A stretch of 43,358 bases of DNA from Streptomyces sp. 15-116A (GTDB lineage: Bacteria > Actinomycetota > Actinomycetes > Streptomycetales > Streptomycetaceae), in contig NZ_JAOCQE010000026.1 in assembly GCF_025290915.1 (NCBI RefSeq), positions 1-43,358 of the forward strand. The letters run 5' to 3'. Under the pieces are notes generated by a model. The model had not been told where the DNA came from and made no database searches. It was given only the letters and a program-made list of their open reading frames with translations. Both the position numbers and the translations under genes were made by a program. Positions within the stretch are counted from its first letter, which is position 1, and the number at the start of each line of letters is the position of its first letter. Below, one piece after another: positions 15,243 to 26,629 of the stretch.

Positions 15243-16817
15243 GTGCCAGAGCTGAGGCCTTGGCGGGCCGCGAGACCGCACGTCGTGCGGATCGCGGACG
15301 CCGTACGACCGTCTCTCGCACGCGTGGGCACCCTCGCGCGACGGCCGGCCGGCCCCGGATCGCCGCTGGTCAGGCGGGTTTCCCGGCCGAAGACCTGGCA
15401 GTTCACCGCGACCGCCGCCACCGCCGGTCTGGCGCTGGCCGCCGGTGTGGTGACCGCCGCCGGGCCCTGGGACTCCTCCGGTCAGCGTACGGCCGAGCGG
15501 GACCGGGCCGTGGCCCTGGAAGCCGCGCGTGGCACAGATCACGGCAGCACACGCGGCAACGCGGGCACGCCGCCCCGCGACCCCCGTACGCCCCCCAGCG
15601 CCCCCTCCGTGCTCACCGGCCTCGGCGGCACCGCGACCACCGTGAAGTCGGCGCCCGGCGGGAAGGCCCTCGCGGCCGTCCTCGACCCGCTGCTGAAGGA
15701 CCCGGCGCTCGGCCGCCGCTCCGCCGCGGTCGTCGACGTGGCCACTGGCCGGCGCCTCTACGGCACCGGCTCCGGCGACGCGCTCACCCCCGCCTCCACG
15801 ATCAAGATCGCCACCGCGGTCGCCGCGCTGTCGGCGATGGGACCCGACCACCGGCTCACCACCCGCGCCGTCTTCGAACCCGACACCAAGGAGGTCGTCC
15901 TGGTCGGCGGCGGCGACCCCACGCTCACCGCCCGCGAGAAGCCCGCCCCCGGACTGGCGAGCCTGCGCGACCTCGCGGAGCGGACCGCCGCCGCCCTCGC
16001 CAAGCGCGGCCTGCGCGAGGTGACGCTCTCCTACGACACGACCCTGTACGCCGGGGACAAGCGGCACCCGATCGGCGAGAACCCCAACATCGCCGAGATC
16101 AGCCCCCTGATGGCCGACGAGGCCCGCACCGACGGCTCCAGCAGCGGCACCGCCACGCGCGTGCCCGACCCGGCCGCTGACGCCACCCGCACGTTCGGCG
16201 ACCTGCTGAAGAAGCACGGCATCAAGACCACGCCTCCCGGTCCGTCGAAGTCCAGCACGCGCGCGTCCACCCTCGCCGCCGTCTCCTCGCCCCCGCTCGC
16301 CGCCCTCGTCGAGCGGATGCTGACCAACAGCGACAACGACCTCGCCGAGGCTCTCGCCCGCCACACCGCCATCGCCACGGGCAAGCGGGCCGACTTCGCG
16401 GGCGCGGGCGCCGCCGTGCGCGCCCAGCTGCAGAAGCTGAAGATCCCCCTCAAGGGCGCCGTCTTCCGTGACGGCAGCGGCCTGGACCGGCGCGACCGGC
16501 TCACCGCGGACCTCCTCACCGCCCTGCTCGTCAGGGCCGCCGACCCCGCCCACCCCGAGCTGCGCCCCGCCCTCACCGGCCTGCCCGTCGCCGGGTTCAC
16601 CGGCACCCTGAGCGGCCGCTACGCCGACGGCGCGGCCGGCGTCGTCCGCGCCAAGACCGGCACCCTCACCGGCGTCAACACCCTCGCCGGCACGGTCGTC
16701 GACAAGGACGGCCGCCTCCTGGCCTTCGCCTTCCTCGCCTCCGGCCCGAACGCCACCGCAGCCCAGACCGCCCTCGACAAGGCAGCGACGGCCCTGTCGA
16801 CATGCGGCTGCCGCTGA
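15243..16817 (+). CDS. dacB: D-alanyl-D-alanine carboxypeptidase/endopeptidase, PBP4 (DacB) family
   Basis: The 524-residue protein has a class C penicillin-binding domain. The active-site motifs are STIK (Ser185-Lys188), SDN (363-365) and KTG (471-473). A single membrane segment near residues 50-75 (TATAATAGLALAAGVVTAA) anchors it outside the cytoplasmic membrane, followed by a Pro/Thr-rich linker. It trims or cleaves peptidoglycan stem peptides. GTG 15243 has AAAGGGG about 10 nt upstream; GTG 15237 is the alternative. The gene symbol reflects family membership. Confidence 0.9.
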   Translation: MPELRPWRAARPHVVRIADAVRPSLARVGTLARRPAGPGSPLVRRVSRPKTWQFTATAATAGLALAAGVVTAAGPWDSSGQRTAERDRAVALEAARGTDHGSTRGNAGTPPRDPRTPPSAPSVLTGLGGTATTVKSAPGGKALAAVLDPLLKDPALGRRSAAVVDVATGRRLYGTGSGDALTPASTIKIATAVAALSAMGPDHRLTTRAVFEPDTKEVVLVGGGDPTLTAREKPAPGLASLRDLAERTAAALAKRGLREVTLSYDTTLYAGDKRHPIGENPNIAEISPLMADEARTDGSSSGTATRVPDPAADATRTFGDLLKKHGIKTTPPGPSKSSTRASTLAAVSSPPLAALVERMLTNSDNDLAEALARHTAIATGKRADFAGAGAAVRAQLQKLKIPLKGAVFRDGSGLDRRDRLTADLLTALLVRAADPAHPELRPALTGLPVAGFTGTLSGRYADGAAGVVRAKTGTLTGVNTLAGTVVDKDGRLLAFAFLASGPNATAAQTALDKAATALSTCGCR

Positions 16818-16823
16818 GGCCGG

Positions 16824-16866
16824 CGGGGGCGGGGGAGTGCTGAGGCGCAGCGTGTCGGCGCCCCCG
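16824..16866 (+). terminator. Probable terminator after dacB
   Basis: CGGGGGCG (16824-16831) can pair with CGCCCCCG (16859-16866) around a 27-nt loop, starting 7 bp after the stop. Confidence 0.4.
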
Positions 16867-16929
16867 GCGACACGGCCCGGCGGGCGGCGTCGGCCGCTCG
16901 CTGCCCTGCCCCCGATCGCGGCACTCACG

Positions 16930-16941
16930 TACGGTTGACGC
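16930..16941 (+). promoter_or_regulatory. Leaderless promoter of the HEETH metalloprotease-like gene
   Basis: TACGGT (16930-16935) precedes the ATG at 16942 by 6 nt. There is no Shine-Dalgarno sequence. Confidence 0.5.
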
Positions 16942-18075
16942 ATGACGAGCATCGGTGGTGCTGCTTCTTCCGGGATGGTCGACTGGAATCTCGCGGTCGC
17001 GACCGCGACGCGGCTCATGCGGCCGGGCCCAGAGGTGAGCCGTGACGAGGCCAGGGCCGTCGTCGCGGAGCTGCGCCGGCACGCGAAAGCCTCGGAGGGT
17101 CACGTCCGGGGCTTCACTCGTCTGGGGACGGAGGAGACGCACGACACCCCCGTGCTGGTCGTCGACCGGCCCGGCTGGGTGCGCGCCAACGTCGCCGGCT
17201 TCCGCGAACTCCTCAAACCGCTCCTCGACAAGATGCAGGAACGGCGCGGCAGCGGCCCCGGCAACGCCGTCCTCGGCGCCGTCGGCGGCAAGGTCACCGG
17301 CGTGGAACTGGGCATGCTGCTGTCCTTCCTGGCCTCCCGCGTCCTCGGCCAGTACGAGACCTTCGCCCCCGCCACCCGCGACCTTCCCGCCGGAGCGAAC
17401 GGCGGCGGCCGGCTGCTGCTCGTCGCCCCCAACGTCGTCCACGTCGAGCGCGAACTCGACGTCGACCCGCACGACTTCCGGCTGTGGGTGTGCCTGCACG
17501 AGGAGACCCACCGCACCCAGTTCTCCGCCGTGCCCTGGCTGCGCGACCACCTCGAGGGCGAGATCCAGCAGTTCCTGGGGGAGACCGACGTCGACCCCAT
17601 GACCGTCCTGGAGCGCATCCGCGACGCCGCCCAGTCCCTCGCCGGCGGCCGCCCCGAGGGCGAGGAGGACGACGGCGGACGCTCCCTCGTCGAGATCGTC
17701 CAGACCCCCGCCCAGCGCGAGATCCTCGGCCGCCTCACCGCCGTGATGTCCCTGCTCGAGGGCCACGCCGACTTCGTGATGGACGGCGTCGGCCCCGACG
17801 TCGTGCCGAGCGTCGCCGAGATCCGCGAGAAGTTCCAGCAGCGCCGCGCCAAGGGTGCCTCCCGCCTCGACCTCGCCCTGCGCAAACTGCTCGGCCTGGA
17901 CGCCAAGCTGCGCCAGTACCGCGACGGCGAACGCTTCGTCCGCGCGGTCGTCGACGAGGTCGGCATGGACGGCTTCAACCGCGTGTGGACCTCGCCCAAC
18001 ACCCTCCCCACCAAGTCGGAGATCTCCAAACCGGCGGACTGGATCACACGGGTGCACCGCAAACCGGAGGCATAA
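16942..18075 (+). CDS. Zinc-dependent metalloprotease-like protein, DUF2342
   Basis: The 377-residue protein has a zinc-binding motif HEETH at 186-190 inside RLWVCLHEETHRTQF, followed by an alpha-helical region with EGHADFVMDGVG. It belongs to the actinobacterial DUF2342 group, sometimes annotated as F420-biosynthesis-associated, though a direct link to F420 is doubtful. No signal peptide is visible, so it is probably cytoplasmic. The gene lies between a cell-wall carboxypeptidase and tilS and is conserved there, to my recollection. Proteolytic activity is inferred from the motif only. Confidence 0.87.
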   Translation: MTSIGGAASSGMVDWNLAVATATRLMRPGPEVSRDEARAVVAELRRHAKASEGHVRGFTRLGTEETHDTPVLVVDRPGWVRANVAGFRELLKPLLDKMQERRGSGPGNAVLGAVGGKVTGVELGMLLSFLASRVLGQYETFAPATRDLPAGANGGGRLLLVAPNVVHVERELDVDPHDFRLWVCLHEETHRTQFSAVPWLRDHLEGEIQQFLGETDVDPMTVLERIRDAAQSLAGGRPEGEEDDGGRSLVEIVQTPAQREILGRLTAVMSLLEGHADFVMDGVGPDVVPSVAEIREKFQQRRAKGASRLDLALRKLLGLDAKLRQYRDGERFVRAVVDEVGMDGFNRVWTSPNTLPTKSEISKPADWITRVHRKPEA

Positions 18076-18244
18076 GCTCCGCACCACGGCACGCGGAGTC
18101 CCCTCCAATCACCCGTCCGAGGGACCGTGAGCCATGGGTAGGCGTGCAATGCTCGGGGAACGGCCCGGTTCTGTCACCATCTACACACTCTGCGTGACCA
18201 GACCTCGGGTTCACCCCCCGACAACTTCATGAAGGGAACCGGAC

Positions 18245-19321
18245 ATGGGTCCCCATCCTGCGGTCGCGGCGATACGCCTGGCGGTCCGCCGCGTCCTCCA
18301 CGACATCCTCGACGAACACCAGCTCAGCGAACACCACGAACAGCACCTCAGCGAGCACAGCCGGACCCCGTCCCGGGCCCCGGCGACCACCCCGCACGAG
18401 CGTCCCCCCTCCCCCCTCGTGCTCGTGGCCTGCTCCGGCGGCGCCGACTCCATGGCCCTCGCCTCCGCCCTCGCCTTCGAAGCCCCCCGGCTCGGCGTCC
18501 GCGCCGGCGGCATCACCGTCGACCACGGACTCCAGGCCGGCTCCGACCTGCGCGCCGCGGAAGTCGTCCTGCGCTTGACAGAACTCGGCCTCGACCCCGC
18601 CGAGTCCGTCGCCGTGTCCGTCGGCCGCGAAGGCGGCCCCGAGGCCGCGGCCCGCGACGCCCGCTACGCCGCCCTCGACGCCGCCGCCGAACGGCACGGC
18701 GCCGCCGCCGTCCTGCTCGGACACACCCGCGACGACCAGGCCGAGACCGTCCTGCTGGGCCTCGCCCGCGGCTCCGGCATCCGCTCCCTGTCCGGCATGG
18801 CCGCGGTCTCGGGGGCCGGCGGCCGTTACCGGCGTCCCTTCCTCGGCCTCGACCGGCAGACCGCCCGCAAGGCCTGCATGGTCCAGTCGCTGCCCGTCTG
18901 GGACGATCCTCACAACACCGACCCGGCCTACACCCGCTCCCGGCTGCGCCACGAGGGCCTGCCCGCCCTGGAGAAGGCCCTCGGCAAGGGCGTCGTCGAG
19001 GCCCTCGCCCGCACCGCCCAGCTCTCCCGCGACGACGCCGACGCCCTCGACGCCTGGGCCTCCCGCGCCGAGGCAGGCGTCCGCGACGCCGACGGCGGCC
19101 TGGAGTGCGCCGGGCTCTACGCCCTGCCGCCCGCCGTGCGCCGCCGCATCCTGCGCCGCGCCGCCATCGAGGCGGGTGCACCGGCCGGTTCGCTGTTCGC
19201 CCGGCACATCGAGGAGGTCGACCGGCTGATCACCGGCTGGCGCGGCCAGAGAGCCATCAACCTCCCCGGCAAAGTCGTCGCCCGGCGGCAGGGTGGCAGA
19301 CTGGTGATTCGGCAAGGCTGA
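18245..19321 (+). CDS. tilS: tRNA(Ile)-lysidine synthase
   Basis: The 358-residue protein has the PP-loop SGGADS, then [23 protein letters not shown] and [11 protein letters not shown], all TilS landmarks. It attaches lysine to C34 of the tRNA(Ile) with CAU anticodon so that it reads AUA, an essential modification. AAGGGAACC precedes ATG 18245. The N-terminus has an unusual His/Glu-rich stretch (residues 20-45). Hpt follows after 62 bp; tilS-hpt-ftsH is a conserved order in many bacteria. Confidence 0.95.
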   Translation: MGPHPAVAAIRLAVRRVLHDILDEHQLSEHHEQHLSEHSRTPSRAPATTPHERPPSPLVLVACSGGADSMALASALAFEAPRLGVRAGGITVDHGLQAGSDLRAAEVVLRLTELGLDPAESVAVSVGREGGPEAAARDARYAALDAAAERHGAAAVLLGHTRDDQAETVLLGLARGSGIRSLSGMAAVSGAGGRYRRPFLGLDRQTARKACMVQSLPVWDDPHNTDPAYTRSRLRHEGLPALEKALGKGVVEALARTAQLSRDDADALDAWASRAEAGVRDADGGLECAGLYALPPAVRRRILRRAAIEAGAPAGSLFARHIEEVDRLITGWRGQRAINLPGKVVARRQGGRLVIRQG

Positions 19322-19383
19322 ATCCGTACCCCCTCGGCGACCGAGCGGGCGGGGCCGGACAGCCGGTGGGACGACCGAAAGTG

Positions 19384-19944
19384 ATGCGGGTGGACGCGAA
19401 AGACATGGGTGCCGACCTCGAGAAGGTGCTCATCACCAAGGAAGAGATCGACGCGAAGCTGGCCGAGCTGGCCGCGAAGATCGACGCGGAGTACGCGGGC
19501 AAGGACCTGCTGATCGTCGGCGTGCTCAAGGGCGCGGTGATGGTCATGGCCGACCTCGCCCGGGCGCTGTCCACCCCCGTCACCATGGACTGGATGGCCG
19601 TATCCTCGTACGGGGCGGGCACCCAGTCCTCCGGTGTGGTGCGGATCCTCAAGGACCTCGACACCGACATCAAGGGCAAGCACGTCCTCATCGTCGAGGA
19701 CATCATCGACTCCGGCCTGACCCTGTCCTGGCTGATCTCCAACCTCGGCTCGCGCGAGCCCGCCTCCCTCAAGGTGTGCACGCTGCTGCGCAAGCCCGAG
19801 GCCGCCAAGGTCGCCATCGACGTGGAATGGGTCGGCTTCGACATCCCCAACGAGTTCGTCGTCGGCTACGGCCTCGACTACGCCGAGAAGTACCGCAACC
19901 TCCCGTTCGTCGGTACGCTCGCGCCCCACGTCTACGGCGGCTGA
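19384..19944 (+). CDS. hpt: Hypoxanthine phosphoribosyltransferase
   Basis: The 186-residue enzyme has the PRPP-binding motif [17 protein letters not shown], a substrate loop around [11 protein letters not shown], and the typical ending [18 protein letters not shown]. It salvages hypoxanthine (and probably guanine) to nucleotides. Start codons GTG 19381, ATG 19384 and ATG 19405 are all possible; ATG 19384 (MRVDAKDMG) fits the usual Streptomyces N-terminus. It is likely co-transcribed with tilS. Confidence 0.94.
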   Translation: MRVDAKDMGADLEKVLITKEEIDAKLAELAAKIDAEYAGKDLLIVGVLKGAVMVMADLARALSTPVTMDWMAVSSYGAGTQSSGVVRILKDLDTDIKGKHVLIVEDIIDSGLTLSWLISNLGSREPASLKVCTLLRKPEAAKVAIDVEWVGFDIPNEFVVGYGLDYAEKYRNLPFVGTLAPHVYGG

Positions 19945-20096
19945 GCCCGAAGGGCCCATTCGCCGGACGGTGATCGGGAACCCCGGCGGGCTCCGCGCCG
20001 TTGGAGCATGCGTAGACGCGAATGCCAGTCGTCCCGCGCAGCTTCGGGGGACAATGCTGGGGTACCGTCCGAAGAACAGCCTTTATCAAACTCACT

Positions 20097-22175
<2,079 letters not shown>

Positions 22176-22210
22176 CCGGCTCCCCACAGGCCCCCTCCGG
22201 CCCGGAATGG

Positions 22211-22250
22211 ATGCCGCGCCCCCCTGGTTCTAGCCTGGGGGGCGCGGCAT
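22211..22250 (+). terminator. Terminator between ftsH and folE
   Basis: A perfect 14-bp stem, ATGCCGCGCCCCCC (22211-22224) with its complement at 22237-22250 and a 12-nt loop, is followed by TTT. It is the strongest intrinsic terminator in the window. Confidence 0.85.
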
Positions 22251-22315
22251 TTTGCGTACCCGCAGTTGAGACGCGTGCCCGGCACACGCGCAGGCACACA
22301 GGAACGAGGCACCAC

Positions 22316-22921
22316 ATGACCGACCCCGTGACGCTGGACGGCCAGGCCCCGCTCGGCGAGTTCGACGAGAAGCGGGCCGAGAACGCCGTACGCGAACTCC
22401 TGCTCGCGGTCGGCGAGGACCCGGACCGCGAGGGCCTTCAGGAGACACCGGCACGGGTGGCTCGGGCGTACAAGGAGATATTCGCCGGCCTGTGGCAGAA
22501 GCCCGAGGACGTGCTGACGACGACGTTCGACATCGGGCACGACGAGATGGTGCTGGTGAAGGACATCGAGGTGTACAGCACCTGTGAGCACCATCTGGTG
22601 CCGTTCAGGGGCGTGGCGCACGTCGGCTACATCCCCTCGACCAGCGGCAAGATCACCGGGCTGTCCAAGCTGGCGCGGCTCGTGGACGTCTACGCCCGGC
22701 GCCCGCAGGTGCAGGAGCGGCTCACCACGCAGATCGCCGACTCCCTGATGGAGATCCTGGAGCCGCGCGGAGTGATCGTGGTCGTGGAGTGCGAGCACAT
22801 GTGCATGTCAATGCGGGGGATCCGCAAGCCCGGTGCGAAGACCATCACCTCGGCGGTGCGCGGCCAGCTGCGGGACGCGGCCACGCGCAACGAGGCGATG
22901 AGCCTGATCATGGCGCACTGA
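22316..22921 (+). CDS. folE: GTP cyclohydrolase I
   Basis: The 201-residue enzyme has the zinc and active-site motifs [12 protein letters not shown] and [14 protein letters not shown], plus [18 protein letters not shown]. It converts GTP to 7,8-dihydroneopterin triphosphate, the first step of folate synthesis. GAACGAGG precedes the start. It is separated from ftsH by a terminator and faces the other fol genes, which are on the opposite strand. Confidence 0.97.
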   Translation: MTDPVTLDGQAPLGEFDEKRAENAVRELLLAVGEDPDREGLQETPARVARAYKEIFAGLWQKPEDVLTTTFDIGHDEMVLVKDIEVYSTCEHHLVPFRGVAHVGYIPSTSGKITGLSKLARLVDVYARRPQVQERLTTQIADSLMEILEPRGVIVVVECEHMCMSMRGIRKPGAKTITSAVRGQLRDAATRNEAMSLIMAH

Positions 22922-22966
22922 GCCCTACGTCGCTCTGCACCGCTCACTGACGCCGGGGCGCGCCCG

Positions 22967-23455
22967 TCACGCCGCCGGGGCCGCTCCCGGGGTGTCGTTG
23001 TCCTCGTCGTCCGGGAGTTTGCAGACGCGTTCCAGGAAGAGGGCGGCCGCTATGACGCCGAGGCCGGCGAGGACCGAGAAGCCGGCGTAGATGGCCTGGT
23101 CGCGGCGGGCGGGGATGTCCAGGGACTCCAGGAGGAAAACGCCCACACCGCCGTACATGCCGGCGACGAGGGCGGCGACCAGGGCGCTGGCCTGGCCGAA
23201 CACCACCGCGCGCGCCGCCATCAGCGGGTCGACGCCCTTCGCCTCGGGGCGGCGCTCGCGCTGGGCCTTGAGGCGGGCGCGCAGGGACAGCGCCGTGGCC
23301 GCGAGGACCACGGCGATCAGGGCGAGGACGATGGGCGCGGCCACGGGCACGCTCGGGAGGGTCCCGAAGGAGTTCCACAGGCGGGCGCCGGCCCAGGACA
23401 GGATCCCGGCGACGACGAAAACGCCTGCCAGCACCCTGATGCGCAGCTCTCTCAC
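22967..23455 (-). CDS. DUF3180 membrane protein
   Basis: The 162-residue protein has four predicted membrane segments: LAGVFVVAGILSWAGARLW, VAAPIVLALIAVVLAATAL, then AVVFGQASALVAALVAGMYG and AIYAGFSVLAGLGVIAAALF. The middle loop is basic. DUF3180 genes sit downstream of folK in many actinobacteria; no function is known. It starts 41 bp after folK and probably belongs to the same transcript. GGAAGGG precedes GTG 23455. Confidence 0.88.
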   Translation of the reverse strand: MRELRIRVLAGVFVVAGILSWAGARLWNSFGTLPSVPVAAPIVLALIAVVLAATALSLRARLKAQRERRPEAKGVDPLMAARAVVFGQASALVAALVAGMYGGVGVFLLESLDIPARRDQAIYAGFSVLAGLGVIAAALFLERVCKLPDDEDNDTPGAAPAA

Positions 23456-23496
23456 GGTGTCCCTTCCCCGGCACTAGGTCGTGTCGACCTTAACGG

Positions 23497-24108
23497 CTAT
23501 TCGGGCAGCCGGAGTTCCAGGTCGGCGCGCTGTGTGACGCCCTGGCGGGTGATCGTGTCCAGCAGCTGTGTGACCGGGCCGCGGCCGGGGAGCTCGGCGT
23601 CCGGGTCGACGTCGTGCCAGGGGGCGAGGACGAAGGCGCGTTCGTGGGCGCGGGGGTGGGGGAGGGTGAGCTGCGGGTCGTCGGAGAGCCGGTCTGCGTA
23701 GGTGACGATGTCCACGTCCAGGGTGCGCGGGCCCCAGCGCTCGTCACGGACCCGGTGGAAGGCCTCCTCGACCGCGTGCGCCCGCTCCAGCAGGGAGGAC
23801 GGGGGCAGGGTGGTCTTCAGGACGACGACCGCGTTGAAGTACGAGGGCTGGCTGCCGGGCTCGACGCCCCACGGCTCCGTCTCGTACACGGGCGACACCG
23901 CCTTCACGCGGATGCCCGGGGTGTCCTCCAGGGCGTCGATGGCGCCCTGGAGCGTCTCCAGGCGGTTGCCCAGGTTGGCGCCGAGGGAGACCACGGCGCG
24001 CTTGGGGTTCTGCAGGGTAGCGTCGGCGGCGTCGACCTGCTCGACCACGGAGGCCGGCACGGGCTGGACGGTCGGGTCGGTGGCGCCCTGGGTGAACGGC
24101 CTGGTCAT
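23497..24108 (-). CDS. folK: 2-amino-4-hydroxy-6-hydroxymethyldihydropteridine pyrophosphokinase
   Basis: The 203-residue protein has an extra hydrophilic N-terminus of about 37 residues, then the HPPK signatures VVSLGANLGNRLETLQ, SPVYETEPWG and RWGPRTLDVDIV, and LPHPRAHERAFVLAPW. It transfers pyrophosphate from ATP to hydroxymethyldihydropterin. Its ATG overlaps the folB stop (ATGA), so translation is coupled to folB. Confidence 0.95.
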   Translation of the reverse strand: MTRPFTQGATDPTVQPVPASVVEQVDAADATLQNPKRAVVSLGANLGNRLETLQGAIDALEDTPGIRVKAVSPVYETEPWGVEPGSQPSYFNAVVVLKTTLPPSSLLERAHAVEEAFHRVRDERWGPRTLDVDIVTYADRLSDDPQLTLPHPRAHERAFVLAPWHDVDPDAELPGRGPVTQLLDTITRQGVTQRADLELRLPE

Positions 24109-24464
24109 ACGCGGCTCCGGGTGATGGTGACGGTCACGTCGTCGAACGGCACGGTGATCGGGGCGTCCGGTTTGTGGACGCACACCTCGACCTCCCGCAC
24201 CCCGTCGTGCTTCAGACAGACCTGGGCGATGCGCTCGGCGAGCGTCTCGATGAGGTTGACGGGCTCGCCCTGGACGACGGCCACGACCTCCTCGGCCACG
24301 ATGCCGTAGTGCACGGTCTTCGTCAGGTCGTCGTCGGCGGCGGCCGGGCGGGTGTCCAGGCCGAGAACCAGGTCCACGATGAAGGTCTGGCCCTCCTCGC
24401 GTTCCTTCGGGAACACACCGTGGTGCCCGCGGGCCCTCAGGCCGCGCAGCGCGACACGATCCAC
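24105..24464 (-). CDS. folB: Dihydroneopterin aldolase
   Basis: The 119-residue enzyme starts MDRVALRGLRARGHHGVFP and has the aldolase motifs GVFPKEREEGQTFIVD, TVHYGIVAEEVVAVVQG and LIETLAERIA. It makes the hydroxymethyl-pterin used by FolK. GTG 24464 is chosen because AGGAG lies 8 nt upstream; GTG 24473 would overlap that site. It forms a translationally coupled pair with folK. Confidence 0.94.
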   Translation of the reverse strand: MDRVALRGLRARGHHGVFPKEREEGQTFIVDLVLGLDTRPAAADDDLTKTVHYGIVAEEVVAVVQGEPVNLIETLAERIAQVCLKHDGVREVEVCVHKPDAPITVPFDDVTVTITRSRV

Positions 24465-24734
24465 GCGAATCACTCCTGCAGTCGTCGGTCCGGCCGGTCG
24501 GTGCCGCGTGCGGGCGGCACACCGGCCTGCAGTCGAATCTACCTGCGGGCACCGACAGCGCCGGGCCGCCGGGGGTGCGGGCCGGGGCCGGTGCCGGGAG
24601 GTTTCACCCTGCGTTCTCCCTGGGGAGGCCAGGGGCTCACGGGTCGGTAGCGGCCCCTACCCGCGCGGTGGTGATTCCCACCACTTGTTGGTCCGCGCGG
24701 GCGGGGGAGGGCTCACGCGCGGGCGGGGGAGGGC
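24465..24734. repeat. Intergenic region with 22-bp tandem repeat and small hairpin
   Basis: The 270-bp gap between folB and the NTF2-like gene has no convincing gene. A 22-bp unit (CGCGCGGGCGGGGGAGGGCT followed by CA) occurs twice in tandem at 24694-24715 and 24716-24737, the second copy running to the NTF2-like gene's stop codon. GTGGTG and CACCAC near 24668-24684 can form a 6-bp hairpin. The gap suggests that folB-folK may have their own promoter. Confidence 0.55.
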
Positions 24735-25271
24735 TCACGCGGGGGTGTCGTCGGCGGGCGCGTCGTCGGGTGGCGTGTCCTGGTCCTCGTCGTCCTCGTC
24801 GGTCTCGGCGAGCACCGGGGAGGCGTGGTGGGACCAGAGCTTCCAGCCCGCGGGTGTGCGGCGGAACACATTGCTGGCGACGACGAGCTGACCGACCAGC
24901 GGGCCGAGCTCCTCGCCCTCCTCGGGGGCGGGGCCGCCGCTGAGGATGTTCTCCGTGCAGGTCACCAGGGCGGTGTCGCCGGTGACGGAGACATGCACAT
25001 CGGTGAGGAAGAACTGGATGTAGTCCGTGTTCGCCATGATCACGGCGTACGACCGGAGGACCTCGCCGCGGCCGGTGAGCACCGGCCAGCCGGGGTGTAC
25101 GCAGGAGACCACGCCGGTGTCCGCGGGGTCGTGGTAGCTCTCGTCGACGCCGAGGTCGGCCGGGGTGAGCCAGAGCGAGGCGACCTCTTCGAAGTCGCCG
25201 CGTTCCAGTGCCTCGTAGTAGGCGGTGTTGGCGGCCTCGACCTGCTCGACGTCGGTGTGGGGCGCGCTCAC
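24735..25271 (-). CDS. NTF2/SnoaL-like fold protein
   Basis: The 178-residue protein has a DUF4440/SnoaL-3-like pattern: VEAANTAYYEALERGDFEEVASLW, then CVHPGWPVLTGRGEVLRSYAVIM, and SNVFRRTPAGWKLWSHHASPV. The cone-shaped fold can hold a small ligand or an enzyme active site. The last 25 residues are strongly acidic. Its GTG overlaps the folP stop (GTGA) with AAGGAG just upstream, so it is translated with folP. A role in pterin or folate metabolism is suggested by this coupling only. Confidence 0.85.
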   Translation of the reverse strand: MSAPHTDVEQVEAANTAYYEALERGDFEEVASLWLTPADLGVDESYHDPADTGVVSCVHPGWPVLTGRGEVLRSYAVIMANTDYIQFFLTDVHVSVTGDTALVTCTENILSGGPAPEEGEELGPLVGQLVVASNVFRRTPAGWKLWSHHASPVLAETDEDDEDQDTPPDDAPADDTPA

Positions 25272-26182
25272 CGGGCTCCTTCTGCGCCGTGCGCGCCGGG
25301 CGTGGGGCGCGCCGGGGACGCCGTGCGGGCCTCTTCGACGGCGTGTGCGACGCGTACGGCGTCGGCGGTCGCGCGGACCTCGTGCACGCGGACGGCCCAG
25401 GCGCCGGCCTGGGCGGCGAGGGCGGAGACGGCGGCGGTGGCGGCGTCGCGCTCGCGGGCGGGGGGCGGTGCGCCGTCCGGTCCGGCCAGGACGCGGCCGA
25501 GGAAGCGCTTGCGGGAGGCGGCGACGAGCAGCGGGTGGCCGAGGGTCAGGAGGCGGTCGAGGCGGGCGAGGAGGGCGAGGTCGTGCTCGGCGTCCTTGGA
25601 GAAGCCGAGACCGGGATCGACGATCAGCCGGTCCTGTGCGATGCCGCCCTCCAGAACGGCCTCCACACGTGCGTGGAGTTCGTCGACGACTTCGCCGACG
25701 ACGTCCTCGTAGATCCCCTGGACGTTGCCGCCCTGGAGGAAGCCGCGCCAGTGCATGACGACGAAGGGGGCGCCGGCGTCGGCGACGACGCGGATCATGG
25801 CGGGGTCGGCGAGGCCGCCGCTGACGTCGTTGACGAGGGCGGCGCCGGCCGCGAGGGCCTGTTCGGCGACGGAGGCGCGCATCGTGTCGACGGAGATCGT
25901 GACGCCCTCGGAGGCGAGGCCGCGGACCACGGGGATGACGCGCTTGAGCTCCTCGGCCTCGTCGACGCGGGTGGCGCCGGGCCGGGTGGACTCACCGCCG
26001 ACGTCGACGAGATCCGCGCCCTGCGCGACCAGGTCGAGGCCGTGCTTGACGGCGTTCGTCGTGTCGAACCAGCGGCCGCCGTCGGAGAAGGAGTCGGGGG
26101 TCACGTTCACGACCCCCATGACCGCGCACCGCTCCCAGTGAGGAAGACCCGCGACGTGAGGACGTCCGCTGCGATTGCTCAT
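25268..26182 (-). CDS. folP: Dihydropteroate synthase
   Basis: The 304-residue enzyme has the pterin-binding motifs MGVVNVTPDSFSDGGRW, DVGGESTRPGA, SVDTMRASVAEQAL, VNDVSGG and VDPGLGFSKDAEHDL, and a SRKRFLGR near the sulfonamide site. It joins p-aminobenzoate to the pterin pyrophosphate made by FolK. ATG 26182 is preceded by TACGCT at 6 nt and no ribosome binding site, so it appears leaderless. A longer upstream frame (to 26404) lacks family-like sequence and is rejected. Confidence 0.95.
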   Translation of the reverse strand: MSNRSGRPHVAGLPHWERCAVMGVVNVTPDSFSDGGRWFDTTNAVKHGLDLVAQGADLVDVGGESTRPGATRVDEAEELKRVIPVVRGLASEGVTISVDTMRASVAEQALAAGAALVNDVSGGLADPAMIRVVADAGAPFVVMHWRGFLQGGNVQGIYEDVVGEVVDELHARVEAVLEGGIAQDRLIVDPGLGFSKDAEHDLALLARLDRLLTLGHPLLVAASRKRFLGRVLAGPDGAPPPARERDAATAAVSALAAQAGAWAVRVHEVRATADAVRVAHAVEEARTASPARPTPGAHGAEGAR

Positions 26183-26194
26183 ATGTTCAGCGTA
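26183..26194 (-). promoter_or_regulatory. Leaderless promoter of folP
   Basis: TACGCT (26194-26189, minus strand) precedes the folP ATG by 6 nt. No -35 consensus is evident. Confidence 0.5.
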
Positions 26195-26629
26195 GGCCCA
26201 GGGGACTGCCGGACGATGCGTCGGCTCGGGTCGGGGGGAGCGGCAGCCCGCGATGGGTGCCCTGCCCTGGACCGCCCGGCCCCTGCCCGCATCCCGCAGC
26301 GCCCGCGACCTGTCCGGGCGGCGGCGCTGACGGCTCCGCGGCCGCGGGGCGTGCCCGGCCCTCGATCGCGCCCGGCTCCCGGGGCGCCCAGCCCTCGGCT
26401 GCACCCGGCTTGGACCGTGGTGCCCGGCCTTGGAACGCGCCCCCTCGCCCGCTCGGGACCGCGTCTAGTCCTCGCCCCCTCCCCGCTCCCGGGGTGCGAT
26501 CGACCTCCCACCGGGCCCCGCTCCCGACCGCGCCCCTGCCTCCACCACGCCCCCCCCACCACACCGCAGCCCGTTCGGAAGCCCCGGGACGGGGAAGCGA
26601 GGGACTTCGCTCGGGCGTCTTCGGGACGG
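26195..26629. other. 435-bp gap with no recognised gene
   Basis: Very C-rich on the plus strand, between the end of the MprF-like gene and the folP promoter. Open frames here are Pro/Arg/Gly-rich shadows. I see no tRNA, strong terminator or repeat family. Confidence 0.5.

Noticed and set aside
18134..18232. A 32-codon ORF before tilS (starting [12 protein letters not shown])
   Set aside because: No ribosome binding site or recognisable similarity; it ends beside the tilS ribosome binding site and is probably chance.
19321..20096. Intrinsic terminator between hpt and ftsH
   Set aside because: No inverted repeat of useful length could be found in the gap at 19945-20096.
26183..26404. Extension of FolP upstream to 26404
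   Set aside because: The added residues are Arg/Pro-rich and unlike FolP; the leaderless promoter at 26183-26194 lies inside.
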